From an uncultured Mycoplasma sp. (lineage in GTDB: Bacteria; Bacillota_I; Bacilli_A; RF39; UBA660), in the NCBI GenBank assembly GCA_947642635.1, contig CANRTI010000002.1, positions 1 to 56,764 of the forward strand: 56,764 bases of DNA. The letters run 5' to 3'. Of the stretch, positions 1 to 6,969 are shown one piece after another (within the stretch, counting starts at the first letter, position 1; each line of letters begins with the position of its first letter). The notes under the pieces were generated by a model. That model saw nothing but the letters and a program-made list of their open reading frames with translations, did no database searches and was not told where the DNA came from. The translations under genes and the position numbers were made by a program.

Positions 1-43
1 AAAATCCGTTTTATTTTCTACCTTTATTCAAAAGTGTCCGGAA

Positions 44-1246
44 CTAAGTTATTATCATGTAAGGATCACTTTGTGTCCCTGTTCCGTTTATTGCTATATC
101 GGATTTCAGATAGAAGACTGGGCGAACCGAATACGTATAATGCAAACTGGTAGTGCCGACACCGCCGTCCGAACGCACATGCCACGCATAGTAATTGCCA
201 TTGCTAACCTGACCGTAACGCAACATTGTATATTCATATGAATGTGGTGGATTACTATCATTGTTGCTTATGTACATCCAACTTGTTTTACATGTACTAT
301 ATTGTCCTGAACCACTACAGTTTAATCCGCTTTTTTGATATGCAAAATAATAATCTGCCATATACATTAGTCCTATTTTTGCACTTACTGTTGTACTCCA
401 TGCTTGTTCTATTTTTACAATTTCTGATGCTGTTGTATTATAAGTCGTTATATCTCCATATTTCCAGTTTACTGTCTCTATTTTATCAGCCCATCCGCTT
501 GGTACATATGTTGTATTTCCTATGAATAAATTATTGTATGTTCCACCACTCATTCCATTTAATCCTTTAAATAAATCACTTGCATTCCATTTGATATCTG
601 ATGTATATACATTATGCCAGTAGAAAATTTTACTACTATTTTGTTCTATTGGTGTCTTCTTTATTAATTTAAATCTTCCTGATTTATCTACTCCGATTAT
701 TCGATACATATATTTCTTTTGTCCATCTGCGCTTGTACATGTACTTTTATTCGTTGTTCCAAAACATATATAGTTTGGTGGGTTTGTTCCATAGTATCTA
801 ACTGCAAGCTCATCTTCTGCTACTTCTGTTAATGCTGCTCCACCTTCTGTTGTTTCTGGTTGATCTACTATATTATCAATTAATGTTTTTTCATCCATAT
901 AAAATGTACAATATATGGTCTTATTACTTGTTACTGTTGGTTTACCATTAGTTGTGGATATTGCCCCACTTACTATATTGCCATTAGCATCTTCACAACT
1001 ACTTTTCTCTAAATTTACTTTATATCCATCTGGAAACTCTTTTCCATCATATTTATCATAACTGCCTTCTTCATTTTTGATATACATTGCAAATTGTTCT
1101 TTTTTATTCTTCTCTTTTTGTATTCTATTTTCTTCTCTTATTTCTGCATCTTTCTTACTTTGATATCCTTTATATACTAATGCACTACAATTAATAATTG
1201 TTATTAATATTATTAATGCTATTACTTTTGGCATATTTTCTTTCAT
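44..1246 (-). CDS. Exported Cys-module protein with DUF6273-like C-terminus
   Basis: Four hundred residues. An N-terminal hydrophobic anchor (about 7-25) is followed by a charged linker, then a short module (about 50-120) with a Cys pair, SSCED and IYCTFYMD. The rest (about 150-400) is rich in Tyr, Trp, Gly and Ser, with the phrases YRIIGVD and SVRPVFYLKSD that I associate with DUF6273-like surface domains. Function is unknown; probably membrane-anchored with the bulk outside. The ATG follows AGGAAGA. A near-identical copy of the Cys module, in inverted orientation, begins the partial gene at the right edge of the window. The C-terminal half looks less AT-rich than its neighbours, which may mean transfer or selection for surface composition. 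The gene is certain; the family name is tentative. Confidence 0.75.
   Translation of the reverse strand: MKENMPKVIALIILITIINCSALVYKGYQSKKDAEIREENRIQKEKNKKEQFAMYIKNEEGSYDKYDGKEFPDGYKVNLEKSSCEDANGNIVSGAISTTNGKPTVTSNKTIYCTFYMDEKTLIDNIVDQPETTEGGAALTEVAEDELAVRYYGTNPPNYICFGTTNKSTCTSADGQKKYMYRIIGVDKSGRFKLIKKTPIEQNSSKIFYWHNVYTSDIKWNASDLFKGLNGMSGGTYNNLFIGNTTYVPSGWADKIETVNWKYGDITTYNTTASEIVKIEQAWSTTVSAKIGLMYMADYYFAYQKSGLNCSGSGQYSTCKTSWMYISNNDSNPPHSYEYTMLRYGQVSNGNYYAWHVRSDGGVGTTSLHYTYSVRPVFYLKSDIAINGTGTQSDPYMIIT
893..1111 (-). repeat. 219-bp duplicated module, left copy
   Basis: Inverted relative to the copy at 56257-56475. By hand alignment it is ungapped with about 23 mismatches (roughly nine in ten identical), including an initial stretch of about 47 identical bases. 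Confidence 0.9.
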
Positions 1247-1334
1247 ACTAACATCTTCCTATTCTACTCTTATTATGAACAATTCACTTATTATTTATTC
1301 AAATTGTTTCTTATACCGATTATTATCTATATTA

Positions 1335-1363
1335 AGTATAAACATTATAACACTTTTTGTCAA
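1335..1363 (-). promoter_or_regulatory. Sigma-A-type promoter of the exported protein
   Basis: On the minus strand TTGACA (1358-1363) and TATACT (1335-1340) are separated by 17 bp, about 85 bp upstream of the ATG. There is no homopolymer G tract, unlike the promoter of the related gene at the right edge. Confidence 0.6.
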
Positions 1364-1388
1364 ACAACTTGTAACACATTTAAATGAA

Positions 1389-1420
1389 ATAAAAAAATAA
1401 CACTAAATAAGTGTTACTTC
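1389..1420 (-). terminator. Terminator after hpf
   Basis: On the minus strand AACACTTA pairs with TAGTGTT and is followed by seven T. The 5' arm overlaps the last codons of hpf. Confidence 0.7.
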
Positions 1421-1947
1421 ACATTTATAATACCATAAGTATTATCTTTTCTTTTATACACTACTGATACACAATCTTCATCAATATTTTTAAAAACAAA
1501 GAAATCATGATTTAATAAATTCATTTGTAAAATAGCTTCTTCTTCATCCATTGGTTTAGTATCAATATCTTTTCTTTTACTAATACTATCATCACTTTCA
1601 ATATCTTCTATATTATCAAATAATATTAAAACATCATCTTTATTTTTATCATATCTCTTTTTTAATCTAGTTTTATTTTTTCTAATTTGCCCTTCTAATT
1701 TATCTACTACTAAATCAATAGACTTATATAAATCTCTATCTTCTACCTCAGCTCTCAATATATATTTATTTAATGGAATAGTTACTTCTATAGTTTGTAA
1801 ATTATTTTTACTTCTAACTATTACTTTACAATCAATATCTTTATAATTCTCATAATACTTATTTAGTCTATCTAACTTTTCTTCAATATACTCTTTAATA
1901 GACTTTGTAACAGTTAATTTATCCCCTCTAATATTATATTTCATCAT
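1414..1947 (-). CDS. hpf: Ribosome hibernation-promoting factor, long form
   Basis: 177 residues. The N-terminal S30AE domain (about 1-100: MKYNIRGDKLTVTKSIKEYIEEKLDRL) binds the 30S decoding region. The C-terminal tail (about 125-177, with TKPMDEEEAILQMNLLNHDFFVF) is the dimerisation domain of long HPF, which drives 100S ribosome formation in stationary phase. Both domains are complete and the length matches the family. Two ATGs are adjacent; the first lies 7 nt after AGGAG. It is monocistronic, with its own promoter and terminator. Confidence 0.93.
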   Translation of the reverse strand: MMKYNIRGDKLTVTKSIKEYIEEKLDRLNKYYENYKDIDCKVIVRSKNNLQTIEVTIPLNKYILRAEVEDRDLYKSIDLVVDKLEGQIRKNKTRLKKRYDKNKDDVLILFDNIEDIESDDSISKRKDIDTKPMDEEEAILQMNLLNHDFFVFKNIDEDCVSVVYKRKDNTYGIINVK

Positions 1948-1965
1948 ACATCATCTCCTACTATT

Positions 1966-1993
1966 AGTATATCATATTATTCATTTATCCCAA
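1966..1993 (-). promoter_or_regulatory. hpf promoter
   Basis: Minus-strand TTGGGA (1988-1993), 16-bp spacer, TATACT (1966-1971), just upstream of the hpf Shine-Dalgarno. The stretch 1994-2098 beyond it shows no gene. Confidence 0.5.
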
Positions 1994-2098
1994 AGAAAAA
2001 AGAAAAGAAACCTTTCCTCTTTCTAAAAAATATATCCAACAGCAAACAAAGTCTGTTTTTTGTCATTTTTCTAAATGGAATATACACCAAGAAAACAG

Positions 2099-2125
2099 AA
2101 AAAACTATTACGCAATAGTTTTTTG
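2099..2125 (-). terminator. Terminator after cspA
   Basis: AAACTATT/AATAGTTT hairpin with a GCGT loop and a T-run on the minus strand. It overlaps the cspA stop codon. Confidence 0.7.
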
Positions 2126-2320
2126 TTCTTCTACTACATCAATTGCTTGTAATCCTTTAGATGTTTCGACTAGTTTGAAATTTACAAGCGATCCTTCACT
2201 TAAAGTTTTGTAGCCATCTTTAACAATGGCAGAATAGTGAACAAAAATATCTTCTAAATTATCGTATTCAATAAATCCATAACCTTTATCATTATTGAAC
2301 CACTTAACTTTTCCGTGCAT
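2108..2320 (-). CDS. cspA: Cold-shock protein
   Basis: 70 residues, a single cold-shock OB-fold domain that binds single-stranded RNA and acts as an RNA chaperone. RNP1 is KGYGFIEY and RNP2 is DIFVHYS. The ATG at 2320 is chosen because GAGGTGGG lies just ahead of it; a GTG nine bases upstream sits inside the ribosome binding site. The C-terminal GLQAIDVVEEQKTIA is normal for the family. The paralogue letter cannot be assigned from sequence alone. Confidence 0.93.
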   Translation of the reverse strand: MHGKVKWFNNDKGYGFIEYDNLEDIFVHYSAIVKDGYKTLSEGSLVNFKLVETSKGLQAIDVVEEQKTIA

Positions 2321-2349
2321 ACATCCCACCTCTTTTCTTTTGTAATCTT

Positions 2350-2379
2350 ATTATGACACAAAAGTGTTGCCCTAATCAA
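2350..2379 (-). promoter_or_regulatory. cspA promoter
   Basis: Minus-strand TTGATT (2374-2379), 18-bp spacer, CATAAT (2350-2355). The untranslated leader is only about 25 nt, so there is no long cold-shock leader of the E. coli type. Positions 2380-2492 show no gene. Confidence 0.45.
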
Positions 2380-2492
2380 CAAAAAGAGTTCGACAAAAAA
2401 CGACAATCATGACCGTATGGGACTATCTCATCATAGCAAATCCCCTATAATTTTTAAAGTTATTTCGTAATAAAACCAATGATTTTGACAAA

Positions 2493-3074
2493 TTATTTAC
2501 TAATTAATTTATGAATAATTAAATTACTATATTCTTCATAAAAATAATAATTTATTGCTTTCTTTTTTAAAATATTTTCAATTTCCTGATAATTTTTACC
2601 ATATAATATAACTATTTTCTTATGTAATAATCCCAATAACTTTAATATAACATCAAAATTATAAATATTATAATCTACTATATTTAATGAAACATTACCT
2701 AGTTGATCTAAATAATACAAAATATAATAACTATAATTACAATTAATTAATACAGTATTTTTACTTAAATTAAAATAATTTATTTCATTAATAAATGTTA
2801 TTTTTTTATAATTTAATTCTTCTAATATTGTAGTAATTAATTTCTTATCCTCAATACTATAAGATGAATTAATTACTACACTAATACTACTACTTAATAT
2901 CTTATTACTTATATCATTTTTATCTAATAGTTTTCTAAAACTTTTAAGAAATTTCTCACTATTTATAATATGTCCAACTTTTAAAGTTTTCTTATATGGT
3001 TTATAAATAATTAATTTATTATCTCTTTTATTATACAAATTTATATAATCATCTAAATATAATATATTATCCAT
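2493..3074 (-). CDS. Divergent actin-like (MreB/Mbl-type) remnant
   Basis: 193 residues, very rich in Ile, Tyr, Asn and Lys. The order of short blocks resembles an MreB core: VGHIINSEKFLKSFRKLL (compare the MreB segment after its first phosphate loop), ISVVINSSYSIEDKKLITTILEELNYKKITFINE (compare VVICVPSGITEVEKRAVIDAAKAAG...EEP), then VLINCNYSYYILYYL where MreB has the second phosphate loop. The DxG nucleotide-binding motifs are not visible. In Bacillus, spoIIID and mbl follow spoIIQ; this gene follows spoIIQ here, which supports the reading. If correct it has lost ATP binding and half its length. It could also be an unrelated lineage-specific protein. AGGAGG precedes the ATG. Confidence 0.4.
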   Translation of the reverse strand: MDNILYLDDYINLYNKRDNKLIIYKPYKKTLKVGHIINSEKFLKSFRKLLDKNDISNKILSSSISVVINSSYSIEDKKLITTILEELNYKKITFINEINYFNLSKNTVLINCNYSYYILYYLDQLGNVSLNIVDYNIYNFDVILKLLGLLHKKIVILYGKNYQEIENILKKKAINYYFYEEYSNLIIHKLISK

Positions 3075-3086
3075 CTTTATCCTCCT

Positions 3087-3114
3087 AAAAAAATAATCCC
3101 TTCTAGGGGATTAT
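3087..3114 (-). terminator. Terminator after spoIIQ
   Basis: ATAATCCC/GGGATTAT stem followed by seven T on the minus strand, directly after the spoIIQ stop and before the AGGAGG of the next gene. Confidence 0.75.
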
Positions 3115-3116
3115 CA

Positions 3117-3758
3117 TTAATTATAATCAGTTACTTTTGTCCCAATAAAGGTCTCAGGATTTATTAATTTATTATTATGATATACTTCAAATAAGAAAGT
3201 TTTTTTCGTACTCATAATTTCATTATTTTTACTAACTCCAAGTACTGCTCCACTAGTAAGTTCATCCCCTACAGAAACCTCAATATCTGCTAAACCATAA
3301 TAATAAGTTCTCAAATTAGGTGTATGTTCAATAACAATATATTTACCAAAAAACTCATCATCTAAAATATCTGTTACTTTCCCATCAAATACAGTTTTTA
3401 CATCAAAAGTATCATCAGAAGTATATAATATTCCTGTATTCGGTAAATAAGTATTTTCATAATAAATTAAACTATTAGCTTGTTCTGTTTCCGTTGCATC
3501 TTTACTATAAAAATGCACTGCTACACTAGATTTTCCTTCTTCTACTGGAGATGCTATATCACTAGTTGTAACAACATCTTCCACAATAACCGATTTTACA
3601 TTATCTTTTATTGCGCTTACTCCATACTTATAATCTTTATTAGTTAAATTTACATCTTTCCCGAGAATTATTACGCCTCCAAAAATACTAACTGTAATTA
3701 AGAAATACAACGCTGGTAATACAAACTTTTTTAATTTCCTTCTCTTCAATCTTTTCAC
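3117..3758 (-). CDS. spoIIQ: SpoIIQ, degenerate M23 (LytM) engulfment protein
   Basis: 213 residues: a basic N-terminus, one membrane segment (about 12-33), and an extracytoplasmic LytM-like domain (about 105-205). In sporulating Firmicutes SpoIIQ is made in the forespore and pairs with mother-cell SpoIIIAH across the intermembrane space. The domain is recognisable (VFDGKVTDI, GKYIVIEHTPNLRTYYYGL, VGDELTSGAVLG, FLFEVYHNNKLINPETF), but the M23 HxH motif is FLF and the upstream His/Asp ligands are missing, so it should not be a hydrolase. Position next to spoIID matches Bacillus. The start is GTG at 3758, or TTG at 3749, which has the better spacing from AGGACGGTG. Confidence 0.85.
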   Translation of the reverse strand: MKRLKRRKLKKFVLPALYFLITVSIFGGVIILGKDVNLTNKDYKYGVSAIKDNVKSVIVEDVVTTSDIASPVEEGKSSVAVHFYSKDATETEQANSLIYYENTYLPNTGILYTSDDTFDVKTVFDGKVTDILDDEFFGKYIVIEHTPNLRTYYYGLADIEVSVGDELTSGAVLGVSKNNEIMSTKKTFLFEVYHNNKLINPETFIGTKVTDYN

Positions 3759-3762
3759 CGTC

Positions 3763-3807
3763 CTATTTAAAGTATTAACGGATTTTCTATCTTTATACTT
3801 TAAATAG
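3763..3807 (-). repeat. 13-bp inverted repeat between spoIID and spoIIQ
   Basis: CTATTTAAAGTAT (3763-3775) and ATACTTTAAATAG (3795-3807) are perfect complements around a 19-base loop. There is no T-run, so it is not an obvious terminator. One arm abuts the spoIIQ ribosome binding site and the other covers the spoIID stop codon. Confidence 0.7.
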
Positions 3808-4699
3808 AACTAATTTTAACATTTTTATAATAATATTTTAAAATATTTTCATAATTACTACCATTTTTCGCCATTTCATTTGCACCATATTGGCTCATTC
3901 CTACTCCATGACCGTAACCTCTTGTTGTAATATTAACAAAATCACTACCTATATCAATATCAAAATCAGTTGATCTTAAACCAAGTTTCGTTCGAAAAAC
4001 TGTTCCTTTAAAAGTTTTATCATTAACCACTAGCGAATTTACTCGATTTGTCCTACTTCGCTCAATACTTTTTATAACTATCCCACTACAATCTATTTCT
4101 AATTTTGTACAAAATTCTTGTTTGCTAATTTTAGTTTCCACCAAAAAATTTTTATTTTCTCGATCACTTAAGGACTCTACACTTTTTAAATAATCTCGCT
4201 CTTCACTAAAAACTAAACTAACATCTTCTGTATAACCATTACTCATTGCAAAATAATAAGCTTCAACTATTTTATCATTATAAAGCATTACTAACCCTTT
4301 AGTTCCCAAAACAGCTTCTTTTATTTTTTCATAATATTTATTATAATCACTTCCCCATTTCTCTTTCATTTGAGCTACTGTAATATAACTTTGATTAGAA
4401 ACATCTGTTACGACATCATAATCTCCGTTACTAGACTCCATTTTATAATAAGCATAAGTTCTAGAAGCAACTGCTTGAGCTTTTAAAGCTTCAATATTAA
4501 AAGAAGCGGGCATTTCGGCTGCTACTACGCCAACAATATATTCCTCAATATCCATTTTGGAAACATTATTAGTAGATGTATTTTTAACTGCTATTTTAGG
4601 ACTACTATTAAAAAAAGTAGTACTCATTTCATTACTACTTACTAAAATCAACACAATACTTAAAACTATTATTACTAATACAAGTATTCTATTTTGCAT
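3800..4699 (-). CDS. spoIID: SpoIID peptidoglycan lytic transglycosylase
   Basis: 299 residues with an N-terminal membrane anchor (about 5-21). SpoIID degrades septal peptidoglycan during engulfment with SpoIIM and SpoIIP. The catalytic Glu block AAEMPASFNIEALKAQAVASRTYA is intact (Glu62). YYFAMSNGYTED, with the SNG turn, and the C-terminal RGYGHGVGMSQYGANEMAKNG are also intact, so it should be active. Length is close to the Bacillus protein. Start at the ATG 4 nt from a GGAG. SpoIIQ follows downstream, as in Bacillus. Confidence 0.95.
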   Translation of the reverse strand: MQNRILVLVIIVLSIVLILVSSNEMSTTFFNSSPKIAVKNTSTNNVSKMDIEEYIVGVVAAEMPASFNIEALKAQAVASRTYAYYKMESSNGDYDVVTDVSNQSYITVAQMKEKWGSDYNKYYEKIKEAVLGTKGLVMLYNDKIVEAYYFAMSNGYTEDVSLVFSEERDYLKSVESLSDRENKNFLVETKISKQEFCTKLEIDCSGIVIKSIERSRTNRVNSLVVNDKTFKGTVFRTKLGLRSTDFDIDIGSDFVNITTRGYGHGVGMSQYGANEMAKNGSNYENILKYYYKNVKISSI

Positions 4700-4710
4700 A
4701 TTTCTCCTTT

Positions 4711-4899
4711 TTAAGCAATATTTAAAAAATCAAAAACAAAATTAGTTAATAAATAAGCTAAAGCTAAACTTAAAGCCATAATTAACATTTTAGCTTCAAC
4801 AACCTTATTTTTTTTCATAAACTTTTCAAAATGAATTCCCGAAAACATAAAAATACTTAAAAATGTAAATATTGCATATACATACATTTTATAATTCAT
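4711..4899 (-). CDS. ywzB: YwzB-like DUF1146 membrane protein
   Basis: 62 residues with two hydrophobic segments (about 5-20 and 37-58) and the charged FEKFMKKNKVVEAKML connector typical of DUF1146/YwzB. Molecular function is unknown. The ATG at 4899 is preferred over one 18 nt upstream because GGAG sits six bases ahead of it. The gene overlaps the end of rpiB, which implies translational coupling. In Bacillus ywzB lies close to spoIID and the atp operon, consistent with this site. Confidence 0.8.
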   Translation of the reverse strand: MNYKMYVYAIFTFLSIFMFSGIHFEKFMKKNKVVEAKMLIMALSLALAYLLTNFVFDFLNIA

Positions 4900-5344
4900 T
4901 ATATGCTCCATTTTCATAATTTATCACTTTATTAACTCTTCTTAAATGTCTTTCATCACTAACTTCTTTAGTTGAAATAAAAGTATCAACAATCTCTTTA
5001 ACTAAATCTAGTTGTAAATTAGAACCCAGTGCTATCACATTACAACCATTATGATTTTTACATTTAAAAGCATCATCAACATCAATTACTCTTGCACATC
5101 TAATCCCTTTAACTTTATTTGCAGCAATTGATATCCCTATTCCATTACTACAAAATAATATACCTAAAGAGTGAGGAGTCTCTTTAATCAAACTCCCTAA
5201 TTTAAAAGCAAAATCTGGATAATCATCTGTATCATAATTATCAATTCCAATTTCACACACATCTATTTCATTACTACTTAAATAATTTATTAGTTCTTTT
5301 TTTAAATCTACACCTCTATGATCTCCTGCTATATATACTTTCAT
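4889..5344 (-). CDS. rpiB: Ribose-5-phosphate isomerase B
   Basis: 151 residues of the RpiB/LacAB family. It interconverts ribose 5-phosphate and ribulose 5-phosphate in the pentose phosphate pathway. Visible signatures are VYIAGDHRGVDLKKEL at the N-terminus, the active-site Cys loop LFCSNGIGISIAANKVKGIRCARV (about 65-88), KNHNGCNVIALGS, and the phosphate-contacting ERHLRRV near the C-terminus. The start is the ATG at 5344 after AAGGTGAT; the longer frame upstream has no ribosome binding site and no homology. Confidence 0.93.
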   Translation of the reverse strand: MKVYIAGDHRGVDLKKELINYLSSNEIDVCEIGIDNYDTDDYPDFAFKLGSLIKETPHSLGILFCSNGIGISIAANKVKGIRCARVIDVDDAFKCKNHNGCNVIALGSNLQLDLVKEIVDTFISTKEVSDERHLRRVNKVINYENGAYNEL

Positions 5345-5392
5345 AATTTTTATCACCTTTATTATAATAACATTCCAAGAAAAAAAGAACAA

Positions 5393-5602
5393 CTATTGTT
5401 CTTTAGTAAAACCATATTTTTTATTAAATTTTTCAATATTTCCAGTTCTTTTTGATTTTCCTTGTGCTCCAGTGTAAAATGGATGACATTCACTACAAAC
5501 TTCAACATGAATTTCTTCTTTAACTGATTTAGTATTAAAAGTATGTCCACAAGCACATTTTACAACGGCATCTTTCATTTCTGGATGAATATTAGCTCTC
5601 AT
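5393..5602 (-). CDS. rpmE: 50S ribosomal protein L31
   Basis: 69 residues, zinc-binding type. The CxC (CACG) and CxxC (CSEC) pairs that hold Zn are present, followed by [10 protein letters not shown] and the C-terminal [10 protein letters not shown]. The ATG at 5602 directly follows AAGGTGAGG; a GTG nine bases further up lies within the ribosome binding site and is rejected. rpiB follows 48 nt downstream. Confidence 0.96.
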   Translation of the reverse strand: MRANIHPEMKDAVVKCACGHTFNTKSVKEEIHVEVCSECHPFYTGAQGKSKRTGNIEKFNKKYGFTKEQ

Positions 5603-5660
5603 ATACCTCACCTTTCCGCCATACTTACATTATTAAGTATAGTAACTTTCGTTCAAAAGT

Positions 5661-5688
5661 ATTATATCATATTTTTAAAATACTGCAA
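5661..5688 (-). promoter_or_regulatory. rpmE-rpiB-ywzB promoter
   Basis: Minus-strand TTGCAG (5683-5688), 16-bp spacer, TATAAT (5661-5666), leaving a leader of about 55 nt before the rpmE ATG. Confidence 0.6.
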
Positions 5689-5755
5689 ATAAAAATTGCA
5701 ATTACTTAATATAACCCCAATAAATTAACAAAAATACTACCTATTTAATCAATTA

Positions 5756-5784
5756 TTGTAATTTATTGTCCAAAATGATATTAT
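5756..5784 (+). promoter_or_regulatory. Promoter of the DUF1307-like lipoprotein
   Basis: TTGTAA (5756-5761), 17-bp spacer, TATTAT (5779-5784). Transcription would start just upstream of the GAGGAGGTG ribosome binding site. Confidence 0.5.
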
Positions 5785-5809
5785 TATATTTATAGAGGAG
5801 GTGTGAGAA

Positions 5810-6205
5810 TTGAAAGGAATAAAAATAGGTTTGTTAACATTTTGTAGTTTAGCAGTTTTAACTGGTTGTGGAAACAAAAATTTAAGTTGTACAATGGAAA
5901 GCAGCACTTCAGGAATGAATACAACTAACAATGTTGAAATTAATTTTAAAAATGATAAAGTTGAAAAAATGAAAGTTGTTATGGATATTGAAGTACCTGA
6001 TGAATACAAAGACCAAAAACAAACTTTAATTGACAGTCTTAAACAAGCTGACAAAACTATGGAAGTAAAAGAAACTAAAAAAGGAATCCAAGTAACAGCT
6101 GATGAAAATAGTTCTTATTTTAGCAAATTAAATTTAAGCGATAATAAAGCAAAATACAGTGATGTTAAAAAAGCTTTAGAAGATGGCGGATTTACTTGTA
6201 AATAA
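5810..6205 (+). CDS. Small lipoprotein, YehR/DUF1307-like
   Basis: 131 residues with a type II signal peptide and lipobox LTGC (Cys20), so anchored outside the membrane. The mature part (SCTMESSTSGMNTTNNVEINFKNDKVEKM...) has the layout of the DUF1307/YehR family: a Cys after the lipobox, a beta-rich core and a C-terminal GGFTCK. Function of the family is unknown. The start is TTG, supported by a strong GAGGAGGTG five bases upstream. It is one of the few genes here oriented toward the origin. Confidence 0.72.
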   Translation: MKGIKIGLLTFCSLAVLTGCGNKNLSCTMESSTSGMNTTNNVEINFKNDKVEKMKVVMDIEVPDEYKDQKQTLIDSLKQADKTMEVKETKKGIQVTADENSSYFSKLNLSDNKAKYSDVKKALEDGGFTCK

Positions 6206-6207
6206 TT

Positions 6208-6245
6208 AAAAAGTATAATAACTAGCAATAATTATTATACTTTTT
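6208..6245. terminator. Bidirectional terminator
   Basis: AAAAAGTATAATAA (6208-6221) and TTATTATACTTTTT (6232-6245) form a perfect hairpin with A/T runs outside both arms. It serves the convergent lipoprotein and SGNH genes. Confidence 0.85.
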
Positions 6246-6929
6246 TTATAGACTATGAATAATCATTTCTGCAATTACTTTATGACCTTTATAATTAAAA
6301 TATAAATTTTTATCATTTAAAAAGTATTCTTTATTTTGCATTAAATCATTAATATTAATAAAAGAACTATCATATTTAATTGCAATATTAGAAATTTCGG
6401 AATTTAAAATTATAACATTACTTTTATCTAAATAATTATTTTCATAAAATCCTACTATAACTATTTTAGCTTCAGTAATACTTTTTAAAATATATAATAA
6501 ACTATCAAAATTACTAATAAACTTTTGTAAATATTCTTTATTTAAATCTTTTGTAATTTGTAATTTTACTAATTCTTCTTCCCCAATATTTATTGTAATA
6601 ATATCTGCTTTATGCATTACTTGTTTAATATATAAATCATCATCTTTAGAATAAATATTACTTTTTAAATCATTTAATAAATCATTTAATTTATAATTCT
6701 TACTAGCAAAAGTTTTATAATAATTTTTCAATAATTTTTTATTTTCAAAATAATCTTTTAAATAATCATTATAACTAACACCATCCACATGATATGAAGT
6801 TTCACCACTAGCAATACCATCACCAATAGCTACTAAATTTATTTTCTCTTCACGATTAAAAAAATAAATAAAGTATGCCAAAAATAAACTAATTAAAACA
6901 ATTATTAATATTTTATACTTTCTTTTCAA
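6246..6929 (-). CDS. Membrane-anchored SGNH-fold protein, probably inactive
   Basis: 227 residues: one membrane segment (about 6-24), then an SGNH/GDSL-like fold. Block I reads GDGIASG (36-42), so the usual nucleophilic Ser of GDS is Gly. ITINIGEEEL stands where the GxND block is expected, and the C-terminal block reads YFNYKGHKVIAEMI, keeping the His but with Asn in place of Asp. The blocks are in family order and spacing, but two catalytic positions are changed, so lipase or acetylesterase activity is doubtful. It lies 38 bp after murA, which hints at a wall-related role. Confidence 0.7.
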   Translation of the reverse strand: MKRKYKILIIVLISLFLAYFIYFFNREEKINLVAIGDGIASGETSYHVDGVSYNDYLKDYFENKKLLKNYYKTFASKNYKLNDLLNDLKSNIYSKDDDLYIKQVMHKADIITINIGEEELVKLQITKDLNKEYLQKFISNFDSLLYILKSITEAKIVIVGFYENNYLDKSNVIILNSEISNIAIKYDSSFININDLMQNKEYFLNDKNLYFNYKGHKVIAEMIIHSL

Positions 6930-6939
6930 AAAAATCCCC

Positions 6940-6969
6940 CAAAATAAAAATGTAGTAATCTACTACATT
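6940..6969 (-). terminator. Terminator after murA
   Basis: AATGTAGTA/TACTACATT stem followed by TTTATTTT on the minus strand, at the murA stop codon. The SGNH gene follows at once, so read-through probably feeds it. Confidence 0.7.

Noticed and set aside
226-525. 99-codon frame on the plus strand
   Set aside because: Antisense to the exported protein, with no ribosome binding site and biased hydrophobic content expected of a shadow frame.
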